Assembly (NCBI GenBank): GCA_017397025.1
Contig: JAFQKG010000183.1
Coordinates: 1 to 37,485, forward strand
Origin: Erysipelotrichaceae bacterium
GTDB lineage: Bacteria > Bacillota_I > Bacilli_A > Erysipelotrichales > Erysipelotrichaceae
DNA length: 37,485 nucleotides
Direction: 5' to 3'
Position 1 is the stretch's first letter, and each line of letters starts with the position of its first letter. The translations under genes were made by a program, and so were the position numbers. Positions 23,253-30,836 of the stretch are shown here, piece after piece. The notes under the pieces were generated by a model that saw nothing but the letters and a program-made list of their open reading frames with translations, was not told where the DNA came from and did not search any database.

Positions 23253-24383
23253 CTAGTTAAAATAATCAAGAATGAAATGCATCACGATTTTCATTCCTGT
23301 TTCAAGTGATGAAATATCCACCTTTTCTTCACGAGTATGGGCCCCTATGCCTTCATAGCCCCCAAAGCAGCATCCTGCAACTCCATACGCAAAACAAATA
23401 TTACAGTCTGTACTTCCTGATCTTAATGCAGGCACTTTCTTAGTATGCGCTTCAATGACAGAAGAAACATGATCAATCACCTGTTTCATCTCATTAGGAT
23501 CTACATTTCCCATGCATGGTCTTTCACCAAGCACTTGAACATCAATTTCTACACCCATCTTCCGATATGCAGAAATCATGGCATCAAAGAACTGCTTCAT
23601 TTCATCTAGGTCAGTTCTGTCATCACTGCGATATTCAAACAGAAACTTCACCTCCTGCGCTATCGTGTTGACTGATGTTCCTCCTTGAATCATTCCCACG
23701 TTATATGTGCTTTTCCCTCGTGCTGGCACTTTATAATCATAGAGCGAAGATATTAGACTCGAAGCCACCGCAATCGCATTTCGATTACCAAAAGCACCAT
23801 AAGAGTGCCCACCTTCAGTCTTTAGAGTCACTTCATAACGAGTTGACCCTACGGCCTTCGTTACCAATGCCTTATATCCACCATCAAACGAATAGAATTC
23901 TTTTATTCTATCTGCATAACTATTCATTAAATAGCGGCTTCCTTCTAAGTTTCCCAAGCCCTCTTCACAGCTATTAAAGACAATCAAACATCCTTTTGGG
24001 CATTCAAGTTGATGTTCGATGATATATTTCGCTATCAACATCAACTCTGCTACATTAGTTGTATCATCTCCTACACCTGGTGCACATAGCCATCCATCTT
24101 TTTCAACGCACTCAAAACCTGTTTCATCAGGAAAAACAGTATCTATATGTGCCATAAACACAGTTAACTGATCTTTTCCCTCTGTATTCACAGGCAAAAT
24201 CACATTGAATTTTTCATCAATGAGAGCTTCTGCTCCAATTTTACTAAACCAGTCACGAATATACTCAGCCTTCTTCTTCTCACAATGTGAAAAAGACGGA
24301 ATTGCGCATAAATCCTTAATCAATTGAATCAATTCAGTTTGTGAGTTTTCCACATAAGTCAAAGCATGTTCAAGATTTTTCAT
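23253..24383 (-). CDS. M20-family metallopeptidase
   Basis: 376 residues. The metal-binding pattern of M20 aminopeptidases/deacylases is complete: MAHIDTVFP (His and catalytic Asp), GVGDDTTNVA (bridging Asp), NSCEEGLGN (catalytic Glu pair), a GSTDCN Asp and the late GAHTREE His. It should be a cytosolic di-zinc enzyme that trims peptides or acyl-amino acids, close to peptidase T-like members. The exact substrate is not clear. Ribosome site is weak. It stands alone between the small RNA region and the anti-sigma gene. Confidence 0.9.
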   Translation of the reverse strand: MKNLEHALTYVENSQTELIQLIKDLCAIPSFSHCEKKKAEYIRDWFSKIGAEALIDEKFNVILPVNTEGKDQLTVFMAHIDTVFPDETGFECVEKDGWLCAPGVGDDTTNVAELMLIAKYIIEHQLECPKGCLIVFNSCEEGLGNLEGSRYLMNSYADRIKEFYSFDGGYKALVTKAVGSTRYEVTLKTEGGHSYGAFGNRNAIAVASSLISSLYDYKVPARGKSTYNVGMIQGGTSVNTIAQEVKFLFEYRSDDRTDLDEMKQFFDAMISAYRKMGVEIDVQVLGERPCMGNVDPNEMKQVIDHVSSVIEAHTKKVPALRSGSTDCNICFAYGVAGCCFGGYEGIGAHTREEKVDISSLETGMKIVMHFILDYFN

Positions 24384-24423
24384 AAGTAATCACCCAAATC
24401 ATCATACACCAAAAACAAAGAAA

Positions 24424-24443
24424 AAGCCCAGTAATCTGGACTT
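24424..24443 (-). terminator. Terminator of the ECF sigma/anti-sigma pair
   Basis: AAGTCCAG pairs with CTGGGCTT over ATTA on the minus strand and runs into TTTTC. The anti-sigma stop codon lies at the start of the stem. Confidence 0.75.
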
Positions 24444-25581
24444 ATTTCTGATATTTACTAAGTTTGACATCCTGTATCATGATGAATTGAACATTTTCAT
24501 GATCATAAAGCTCTAGCGCATCTTTCAAAGAGGCATAGATTCTCATCCCTCTTACCTGTACACCATTTTCTTCTACATCTGCAATAATCTTCATCAAATC
24601 ATCACGACACCATGTGACATTGTTGTTTACTAAAAGTTTCATACATGATAAGTAATGGTTTTCAAGTTCTTTACTTGTATAATCGGGCAAAGTTCTCCAT
24701 AAATTATTAGACGGTAAAAACGCACTATCTTCATTTAATGTTAAAGATGGATAATTTGTCCATGTATCCCAGCTCATTTTCGCCCAATAAGTGTTTCCTT
24801 CATACAGATTGAATCCATATGGCCTATCCCAATTTTCTTCTGAAGACTCTATATTATTGCAATGTGTCACAGCATAAATGACTCTTGAATCCATATGATT
24901 TTTTTGGTACTCCAAGAGTTCATCTATTGAAACAGCTTCATGAAACATCACATCCAAAGAAACTATAGATGTTTCTGGTAAAGATTCTATTTCGTCATGC
25001 ATATCAATACCATCTTCAAAAAACGAATTCTGTATTAAAGCATTTTGAAATATTCTTCCATTCTCAAGATAAGAATACTCCCCAATAACGAAATCAGATT
25101 CACTGATTTTAATTTTTACAATTTCATCATTCCCATATGAATATGAAATTTCAAACAAGTCCGTCATCCACGCTGAAAACTGATAAATCCCCGGTTCCAA
25201 TTTTTCAATACCTGAAATAGAATTTTGTCCTTTTGATAAAACTTTTCCTGGATAAAACAAAGTAGTATACGCATGTGCATAGATAAATGCATTCATTTCC
25301 TCAATTTGCTCCTGAGTCCATCCTTCTATTCCTCTTCCTCCAAGAGTCATTTCCAATTCATCCAAATGAAAAGCATTCTTATCTTCAAGGTAATTCTGAT
25401 ATTTGCGAACTCCTGCAATACACGCTGCGGTGATTAACACAACAACAAGTGAAACAATCAATGATCTTCTCAAAATCTTCTCATTCATCTTCTTGTTGAT
25501 GATTTTTTCAGTTCTTTTGATTTCCTCTTCATTCATTGTCATTTCTTCATTCAAAAGTTCATCCAATCTCTTTTCTTCCAT
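24442..25581 (-). CDS. Membrane-bound anti-sigma factor (Sigma_reg N/C type)
   Basis: 379 residues. An acidic, helical cytosolic N-terminus (MEEKRLDELLNEEMTMNEEE) is followed by one membrane helix at about residues 38-58, then a large external part. The arrangement and the C-terminal VSLDVMFHEAVSIDELLEYQ region match proteins with sigma-factor-regulator N- and C-terminal domains, which sit directly downstream of ECF sigma genes. It begins one base after the sigma gene stop, with an AAGGAAA ribosome site. It probably holds the sigma factor at the membrane until an envelope signal is sensed. The signal is unknown. Confidence 0.85.
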   Translation of the reverse strand: MEEKRLDELLNEEMTMNEEEIKRTEKIINKKMNEKILRRSLIVSLVVVLITAACIAGVRKYQNYLEDKNAFHLDELEMTLGGRGIEGWTQEQIEEMNAFIYAHAYTTLFYPGKVLSKGQNSISGIEKLEPGIYQFSAWMTDLFEISYSYGNDEIVKIKISESDFVIGEYSYLENGRIFQNALIQNSFFEDGIDMHDEIESLPETSIVSLDVMFHEAVSIDELLEYQKNHMDSRVIYAVTHCNNIESSEENWDRPYGFNLYEGNTYWAKMSWDTWTNYPSLTLNEDSAFLPSNNLWRTLPDYTSKELENHYLSCMKLLVNNNVTWCRDDLMKIIADVEENGVQVRGMRIYASLKDALELYDHENVQFIMIQDVKLSKYQK

Positions 25582-25582
25582 T

Positions 25583-26071
25583 TTAAATTTCCTTTCTAGC
25601 TTTTTCTTTCAGCTTGTTTTTTGCACGATTTCGTATCACACGCAGATATTCCGCTTTTATGCTCAATTGGGAAGCAATCTGTTCATCTTTTAACCCAGAG
25701 GTCAATGTCAGAAGCAGCACATTTCTTTCCAATTCGGGCAATCTATAAATTTCCTGATACATCCATTTTCTTTCTTCTTCAAAAATCCATTTTTGTATCA
25801 AGCTATTTGGGTCAGCGATACTCTCCAGCAATTCCCGTTCTGGATAAACTACCCTTTTTTTCTTTCTGACTTCATCAACAAACAAATTCCTCAAAACCCG
25901 AAACAGCCATGCCCTTAAATCTGTTTTTCCATCGTAGGACAAAAATGCACGAACCATTGTATCTGCCACTAAATCTTCTGCATCCGCTTTATGCTTTGTC
26001 AAAGAGAGTGCATAAAACATCAGGGGACGATAATACAAATGATATATTTTTTCAAATTCTTCGTTTCTCAT
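25583..26071 (-). CDS. ECF-type sigma factor
   Basis: 162 residues from ATG 26071, picked for the AAAGGGGGA ribosome site just upstream (a GTG at 26086 would place that site inside the gene). Sigma region 2 is at about residues 5-75 (FEKIYHLYYRPLMFYALSLT, DAEDLVADTMVRAFLSY, LRAWLFRVLRNLFVDEVRKK). Region 4 is at 110-160 with LPELERNVLLLTLTSGLKDEQIASQLSI, each typical of ECF factors. It is co-transcribed with its presumed anti-sigma factor. Regulated genes are not visible in the window. Confidence 0.92.
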   Translation of the reverse strand: MRNEEFEKIYHLYYRPLMFYALSLTKHKADAEDLVADTMVRAFLSYDGKTDLRAWLFRVLRNLFVDEVRKKKRVVYPERELLESIADPNSLIQKWIFEEERKWMYQEIYRLPELERNVLLLTLTSGLKDEQIASQLSIKAEYLRVIRNRAKNKLKEKARKEI

Positions 26072-26130
26072 AAGTCCCCCTTTCACTAAATCAACGTTTA
26101 ATTTTTCTAATCATAACATTTTTTGTAAAA

Positions 26131-26159
26131 ATTAAAAAAGGAACTCTTTTGAGTTCCTT
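26131..26159 (-). terminator. Terminator after tRNA-Leu
   Basis: AAGGAACTC pairs with GAGTTCCTT over AAAA on the minus strand, followed by TTTTAATTTTT, 12 bases beyond the tRNA 3' end. Confidence 0.88.
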
Positions 26160-26171
26160 GCTTATCTAAGA

Positions 26172-26258
26172 TGGTGCGGATGACAGGACTTGAACCTGCA
26201 CGCTTTTAAGGGCATATGAACCTGAATCATACGTGTCTGCCAATTTCACCACATCCGC
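26172..26258 (-). tRNA. tRNA-Leu, anticodon CAG
   Basis: 87 bases including an encoded CCA. The acceptor stem GCGGATG pairs with CATCCGC. The D arm is GGTGAAATTGGCAGAC, and the anticodon arm is TATGA-TTCAGGT-TCATA with CAG in the loop (plus-strand 26222-26224). A long variable arm (GCCCTTAAAAGCG region) and GGTTCAAGTCC T arm follow. The long variable arm and the sequence identify a class II leucine tRNA. A promoter and terminator flank it, so it is a single-gene transcript. Confidence 0.95.
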
Positions 26259-26276
26259 ATTTGATGTTGCTTATAT

Positions 26277-26305
26277 ATTAAACAACATTTATAAATAGAA
26301 ATCAA
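26277..26305 (-). promoter_or_regulatory. Promoter of tRNA-Leu
   Basis: Minus strand TTGATT (26305-26300), 17-base spacer, TTTAAT (26282-26277), about 20 bases before the mature 5' end. Confidence 0.65.
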
Positions 26306-26326
26306 GAGTTTTTTTCATCTTTTTCT

Positions 26327-26815
26327 CTATTTATTGATTATTTGTCCACGCTTTACTGATGATCCACAAGTAAACCGAATACGTTCTTCCTGAATAGGTT
26401 CGGTAATAATCATCATGCAAGTTACATCATATCCAGCGTCTTTGACTAATTCCAAATTCACTTCAATAAGCTTCTGGCCAGCTTTTACTTTTTCACCTTG
26501 CTTAGCCAACACCTTAAACCCTTTTCCTTTTAATCTTACAGTGTCAATACCAATATGAACTAAAATTCCCATTCCATTTTCACATCGAACTGCAAATGCA
26601 TGACCTGTAGGATACATGACTTCCAAAGTTCCGTTAGATGGAGAGCATACAATACCATCATAAAGATTAAAAGCCAATGTTTGCCCCATCATTTCTTGTG
26701 CAAACATGACATCACTTACAGTTTCAACTGGAACAACATCAGCATTTCCCAGCGAAACTATATCATCATTCTGATAAATTGTTTCCTTTTTCAAAAAACG
26801 ATCAAACAATCCCAT
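26327..26815 (-). CDS. PTS glucose-type EIIA protein
   Basis: 162 residues from ATG 26815, chosen for its CAGGAGGA ribosome site (a longer frame to 26866 lacks one). The EIIA-Glc family pattern is clear: PSNGTLEVM, GHAFAV with His72, and GILVHIGIDT with the phosphorylated His87. It takes phosphate from HPr and passes it to the EIIB domain of the beta-glucoside transporter encoded just upstream, which lacks its own EIIA domain. A hairpin in the 71-base gap may lower its expression relative to the transporter. Confidence 0.93.
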   Translation of the reverse strand: MGLFDRFLKKETIYQNDDIVSLGNADVVPVETVSDVMFAQEMMGQTLAFNLYDGIVCSPSNGTLEVMYPTGHAFAVRCENGMGILVHIGIDTVRLKGKGFKVLAKQGEKVKAGQKLIEVNLELVKDAGYDVTCMMIITEPIQEERIRFTCGSSVKRGQIINK

Positions 26816-26849
26816 AGAATCCTCCTGATTATTTATGATTTTAATAAAG

Positions 26850-26871
26850 AGAAAGGGGTTTTTCAACCCCT
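26850..26871 (-). terminator. Attenuator-like hairpin between EIIBC and EIIA genes
   Basis: AAAGGGGTT pairs with AACCCCTTT over GAAA on the minus strand, followed by an interrupted T-tract (CTCTTTATT). It probably causes partial termination or mRNA processing. Confidence 0.65.
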
Positions 26872-26886
26872 TTACAAATTCATGAA

Positions 26887-28272
26887 TTATGCTTCAGCTT
26901 TCTTGCCCAAAAGGTAAGTAGCAACAAATGCAATCGCAGTAGCAAGTACCATAACTGCCATAGAAACCATGAAATTATAAGAGCCGCCACCCATTTCAGC
27001 TGGAGTAATATAAGCTGCAAATGAGATAAATCCTGGAGTAGAGATTACATACTGAGTCATACCAAGAAGACCACCGATGAATCCTCCAAGACCTCCGCCA
27101 ATCATTGCACCAATCAAAGGATAGCGCTTCACAAACAGAACACCATAAACTCCTGGTTCTGTAATACCGCAAAGTGCTGTAATACCAGCACCAGCTGCAA
27201 CCTGTTTTTCTTCTGCTTTCTTTGCAATCAGAGCTACCGCCAAGCAAGCACCGCCAACAGCCACATTTGCAGGAGCCATACCAGCACATACCAATGGGTC
27301 AGATCCTACTGCTGCAAGTAATGCAAAGCATACTGGATACAAAGCGTTATTCATACCGAAGAATACAAACCAGCAAGTAAATGCACCCATGAATGCTACT
27401 GAAATTGCTGGGAATGCATTGTAAACTGCATAGATTGCATCAGCCAAAACAGTACCCACAGTATTCCCAATAGGACCCAAAACAATCAAAGTCACTGGAA
27501 CTGTAATCAGCATTGTGAACAAAGGAACAAAGATTGTACGCATTGCTACTGGCAAAGTTCTCTGGAAGAAACGATAAACAACAGACATGAACAGAACTCC
27601 CAGAATAATTGGGAAAATGTTCGCATTGTATCCAATTGCCTGGATAGGGATGCCAAAGAAATCAAGTCCTGCTACACCATTGATACCGCTATACAGCAGA
27701 ATACATGCAAGGAATGCACCTAAATAACCATTTGATTTCAAACGATTTGCAGCAGAGAAACCAACAAATACAGGCAGGAAGAAGAATGTTGCCTGGTTGA
27801 TTGCATAAATCACTTGATAAGTTCCAGAATCAGATGTTACACCTGCAAAAGTAGTTAACAAAGTTAATACAGCACCAGTTAACCCTCCGGCAACTAGAAC
27901 TGGAATAACTGGAGAGAGAGTTCCGCCAATGAATGACAAAGTAGCTTCTACCCATTTACCTTTCACTGCACTGTCCTGTTTCAAAGCTTCTGCATCTTCA
28001 ACTGAGCCGCCTGCTTTGATGCCTTCATGTTTTGTCACTTCTTCATAAACATTAGGTACGTCCTGTCCAATAACATACTGATATTCACCGTTTTGAACAA
28101 TCAAATTCATCACACCAGGAATCTTCTTTGCTTCATCTTCATTCAGCTTAGAATTGTCCCTCAACTGAACGCGCAGACGTGTCATACAATGAGAAACATT
28201 AGCGATATTGGATTCACCACCGCAATTTTTGATGATGTCGTTTGCAATTTTAGCATAATCTTTCTTTGCCAT
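26887..28272 (-). CDS. PTS beta-glucoside-type EIIBC transporter
   Basis: 461 residues. The EIIB domain comes first (about 1-80), with the phosphorylated Cys in HCMTRLRVQL near residue 28. The EIIC membrane domain (about 105-460) has around ten hydrophobic helices and the family GITEPGVYG motif near residue 370. There is no C-terminal EIIA, which is supplied by the next gene. It imports a beta-glucoside while phosphorylating it. It lies one base after the GH1 gene, which would split the product, making a complete uptake-hydrolysis operon. Confidence 0.93.
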   Translation of the reverse strand: MAKKDYAKIANDIIKNCGGESNIANVSHCMTRLRVQLRDNSKLNEDEAKKIPGVMNLIVQNGEYQYVIGQDVPNVYEEVTKHEGIKAGGSVEDAEALKQDSAVKGKWVEATLSFIGGTLSPVIPVLVAGGLTGAVLTLLTTFAGVTSDSGTYQVIYAINQATFFFLPVFVGFSAANRLKSNGYLGAFLACILLYSGINGVAGLDFFGIPIQAIGYNANIFPIILGVLFMSVVYRFFQRTLPVAMRTIFVPLFTMLITVPVTLIVLGPIGNTVGTVLADAIYAVYNAFPAISVAFMGAFTCWFVFFGMNNALYPVCFALLAAVGSDPLVCAGMAPANVAVGGACLAVALIAKKAEEKQVAAGAGITALCGITEPGVYGVLFVKRYPLIGAMIGGGLGGFIGGLLGMTQYVISTPGFISFAAYITPAEMGGGSYNFMVSMAVMVLATAIAFVATYLLGKKAEA

Positions 28273-28273
28273 C

Positions 28274-29716
28274 TTATTTCATTTCCTTTCCCCAATCAGT
28301 ACCATTGGATTTAATCAGTCTGGAATACCAGTAGAAGGATTCTTTCTTAATTCTTCTCAAATCTCTTAAATCATCATCTGTACGATTGACAAACACTAAT
28401 CCATAGCGTTTTGCCATTCCATTTCCAGTTGATAATAAATCTGTAAAAGACCATGGATTGAACCCAAAGACTTCAACACCATCCTGAATTGCCAAACCGA
28501 CGTTATATGCATATTCTCTCAGATATTCAATTCTTTCTGGATCATGAATTTCCCCATTTTCATCTACATCTTCATGTGCTCCATAACCCGCTTCAGTAAT
28601 TACCATTGGCAGATGATACAAGTTCCACATGTATCTTAATGAATATCTCATGCAGACAGGATCAATATGCCAGTCCCAATCTGTCACTTCTACAAATGGA
28701 TTTCTTGCCAGTGCATATTCACCAGGGAAATTTGGATAAGTAAAATCACCCTTAATTCCTGATTTATTCAGTCCAATTTCCTGCTTGAAAGTTGGATCAG
28801 GCCACTTTCCAACATCTGAGCGATAGCAGTTGACCGCAATAAAGTCAATTTTTGCTTCTTTCATGAATTCCATATCACCAGGGAGTATCTTTGGATCAAT
28901 TTTATTTTCTTTCCAATAACTTTGAACAAATGTTGAATATTCTCTGTAATAATAGAAGTCATTCCAAATTTTCTGAGTCAGTTCTTCTGCATTCAGTGCA
29001 CCAATCTGATCTTCAGGCTTGCAAGTTTCTGGATAAATCGGAACATAGCCAGGAACTGGTCCAATCTTACCGTCTTCAACCATTTCATGACATGCAACAA
29101 CTGCTTTGGCATGGCACATGTTCATGATGTGATTAACCTGCCACTTTTCTTCAAACCAGTTTTTGCTTCCCTTAGATACACCAAGCCAGTCACCATAAAT
29201 GATCTGCATGTTCTGTTCATTGATGGACAGCCAATACTTAACACGGTCTCCAAAATGTTCAAAGCACACACGACAGTAATAATCAAATTCATCAATAATT
29301 CCTCGATCATACCAGCCGCCGTACTTTTCATCAACCCATACTGGCATATCATAATGATACAAAGTAACAATTGGTGTAATTCCTGCTGCAACTAACTCAT
29401 TGATCAAATTATTGTAAAATTCAATCCCCTTAGGGTTGACCTTTCTATCTGCTGCAGGAATAATTCTTGACCATGACAAAGAGAAGCGATAGCTTGTAAA
29501 ACCGCATTCCTTCATCAAAGCCACATCTTCTTTATAATGATGATAATGATCCGATGCTACAGAATTGTCTGCATACGGCTTTTTCGTTTGTGAGTTCAAG
29601 TCAATGATTGCAGGAGTTCTTCCACCTGCATCTGTTCCGCCTTCAACCTGCCAAGCCGCACTGCTTGCGCCCCATAAGAATCCATCAGGAAACTTAGGGT
29701 TTTGCGAATACTTCAT
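28274..29716 (-). CDS. 6-phospho-beta-glucosidase (GH1)
   Basis: 480 residues, the normal GH1 length. FPDGFLWGASSAAWQVEG at the N-terminus is the family start (first 18 residues of the barrel). The acid/base Glu is in SINEQN near 168, and the nucleophile Glu in VITEAGYG near 370, where many GH1 enzymes have TENG. It should hydrolyse phosphorylated beta-glucosides in the cytosol, giving glucose-6-phosphate and an aglycone or glucose. It is the first gene of the PTS operon, with an AAAGGGGAA ribosome site and a cre-like site just upstream. Confidence 0.93.
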   Translation of the reverse strand: MKYSQNPKFPDGFLWGASSAAWQVEGGTDAGGRTPAIIDLNSQTKKPYADNSVASDHYHHYKEDVALMKECGFTSYRFSLSWSRIIPAADRKVNPKGIEFYNNLINELVAAGITPIVTLYHYDMPVWVDEKYGGWYDRGIIDEFDYYCRVCFEHFGDRVKYWLSINEQNMQIIYGDWLGVSKGSKNWFEEKWQVNHIMNMCHAKAVVACHEMVEDGKIGPVPGYVPIYPETCKPEDQIGALNAEELTQKIWNDFYYYREYSTFVQSYWKENKIDPKILPGDMEFMKEAKIDFIAVNCYRSDVGKWPDPTFKQEIGLNKSGIKGDFTYPNFPGEYALARNPFVEVTDWDWHIDPVCMRYSLRYMWNLYHLPMVITEAGYGAHEDVDENGEIHDPERIEYLREYAYNVGLAIQDGVEVFGFNPWSFTDLLSTGNGMAKRYGLVFVNRTDDDLRDLRRIKKESFYWYSRLIKSNGTDWGKEMK

Positions 29717-29742
29717 AATAATTCCCCTTTCTATGCGTTATA

Positions 29743-29756
29743 TGTAACCGCTTACT
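29743..29756. promoter_or_regulatory. Candidate CcpA cre site
   Basis: TGTAACCGCTTACT matches the cre consensus TGWAANCGNTNWCA at all but the last base. It lies 27 bases upstream of the GH1 start, where CcpA with P-Ser-HPr could block transcription. HprK, which makes P-Ser-HPr, is also encoded in the window. Confidence 0.65.
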
Positions 29757-29782
29757 TATATTTTAAAGGGTCCACATTCTAT

Positions 29783-29796
29783 ATTTGGTTCCAAAT
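29783..29796. promoter_or_regulatory. Inverted repeat, possible RpiR operator
   Basis: ATTTGG-TT-CCAAAT is a perfect six-base inverted repeat between the RpiR regulator's terminator and the GH1 gene. It is a candidate binding site for that regulator. This is inferred from position only. Confidence 0.4.
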
Positions 29797-29804
29797 TAAG
29801 AAAC

Positions 29805-29829
29805 AAAAAGACTGTGATTATCACAGTCT
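29805..29829 (-). terminator. Terminator of the RpiR regulator gene
   Basis: AGACTGTGAT and ATCACAGTCT pair around a minimal AATA-type loop and run into TTTTTG on the minus strand. Confidence 0.85.
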
Positions 29830-30640
29830 ACAATGTTCCATATTTTCTTAAATACGTGCTGTAAAGCAAATCGAAGAAGAAACAAATTCCATATTCCGAA
29901 TAAACGCTCTTCAAATTCGTATAATCATCTCTACTAAGATGATACACTTCCTCATAAGTATCTTGTATATCTTTTCGATGTGAGGACGTAACAAGCGCTT
30001 TATATGCATGAATTGTACGAAGAATTTCATCTTGATGCGAAGCATAAATGCCCTTAGCAGAAACAACCATCACAAAGCTGTCTTTATCCAATTTTTTTAA
30101 GATGTCCATCTGCAAGTCATCTTCTTCGAAATGATCACAGAAGATACGTACAATTTTACCACTCAGCACAAGAGGACGCTGAAATTTTTGAAGATAAGAT
30201 TTTTCAGAATATGATGAAATCAAAATAACTTCTTTTGAATCATGAATGCGCGTAGCTAGTCGATCCAGAATGTCTTTGGTAATTTGCTGATTCAAATCAA
30301 CTATCATTTTCATCATTTCAAGCTGCATATAAACTACAAAGTCTTCTCTTCCTGCCAGCTGCATGAAATATTCGTACTGTGTACTTACCTTGCTGAAATC
30401 TGATTTCATATCCTTAAAATTATGATATCCCAGCTTTTGACAAAAGCGATGAATACTGCTTCGTGAAACAAGACAGCTATCCGCAATATCATACACACTC
30501 AACTCACTAATTTGATGATAATTATCAAGAAAAAAACGTGCCAATACAGTATCTGGCGAAGTTTGAGCATCATTGTTTAAAATAGTGCACAAGTCACTAA
30601 TCAAACTTAATTCTATCTTTTTCTTTTTTTCATTCATCAT
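29828..30640 (-). CDS. RpiR/MurR-family transcriptional regulator
   Basis: 270 residues. The N-terminal HTH (about 20-75) has the RpiR pattern SVYDIADSCLVSRSSIHRFC with KLGYHNFKDMK after it. The C-terminal SIS sugar-phosphate-binding domain is present but divergent (about 120-250, EVILISSYSEKSYLQKF). Such proteins bind a phosphorylated sugar and control the adjacent sugar operon, here the beta-glucoside PTS genes directly downstream on the same strand. Repression or activation cannot be decided from sequence. Confidence 0.87.
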   Translation of the reverse strand: MMNEKKKKIELSLISDLCTILNNDAQTSPDTVLARFFLDNYHQISELSVYDIADSCLVSRSSIHRFCQKLGYHNFKDMKSDFSKVSTQYEYFMQLAGREDFVVYMQLEMMKMIVDLNQQITKDILDRLATRIHDSKEVILISSYSEKSYLQKFQRPLVLSGKIVRIFCDHFEEDDLQMDILKKLDKDSFVMVVSAKGIYASHQDEILRTIHAYKALVTSSHRKDIQDTYEEVYHLSRDDYTNLKSVYSEYGICFFFDLLYSTYLRKYGTL

Positions 30641-30780
30641 ACTTCTGTACTTCCCAACTTCATTATATGCCTATTCAAATCGCTTGTCAGGAGTATCCCA
30701 ACAATAATAAATCCATACAACTATTAATTATACATCATTATTTATATCATTTTAGTACCAGTTTTTGAAACAGCATCAAG

Positions 30781-30809
30781 TTTAAAAGCGGGAATGATGA
30801 TTCCCGCTT
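30781..30809 (-). terminator. Terminator of the Old-Yellow-Enzyme gene
   Basis: AAGCGGGAAT pairs perfectly with ATTCCCGCTT over a four-base loop (CATC on the minus strand), followed by TTAAAC, 28 bases past the stop codon. Confidence 0.8.
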
Positions 30810-30836
30810 CTAAAATCCAAATAATGAATGAAAGAA

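Noticed and set aside
26172-26258. tRNA-Leu as integration site of the mobile element
   Set aside because: It lies about 15 kb from the element genes, with ordinary chromosomal operons between and no partial tRNA copy at the element side.
26996-27289. Cys/Trp-rich 97-codon frame inside the EIIBC gene
   Set aside because: It is out of frame within a clear transporter gene, and its odd composition is a by-product of Gly/Ala codons.
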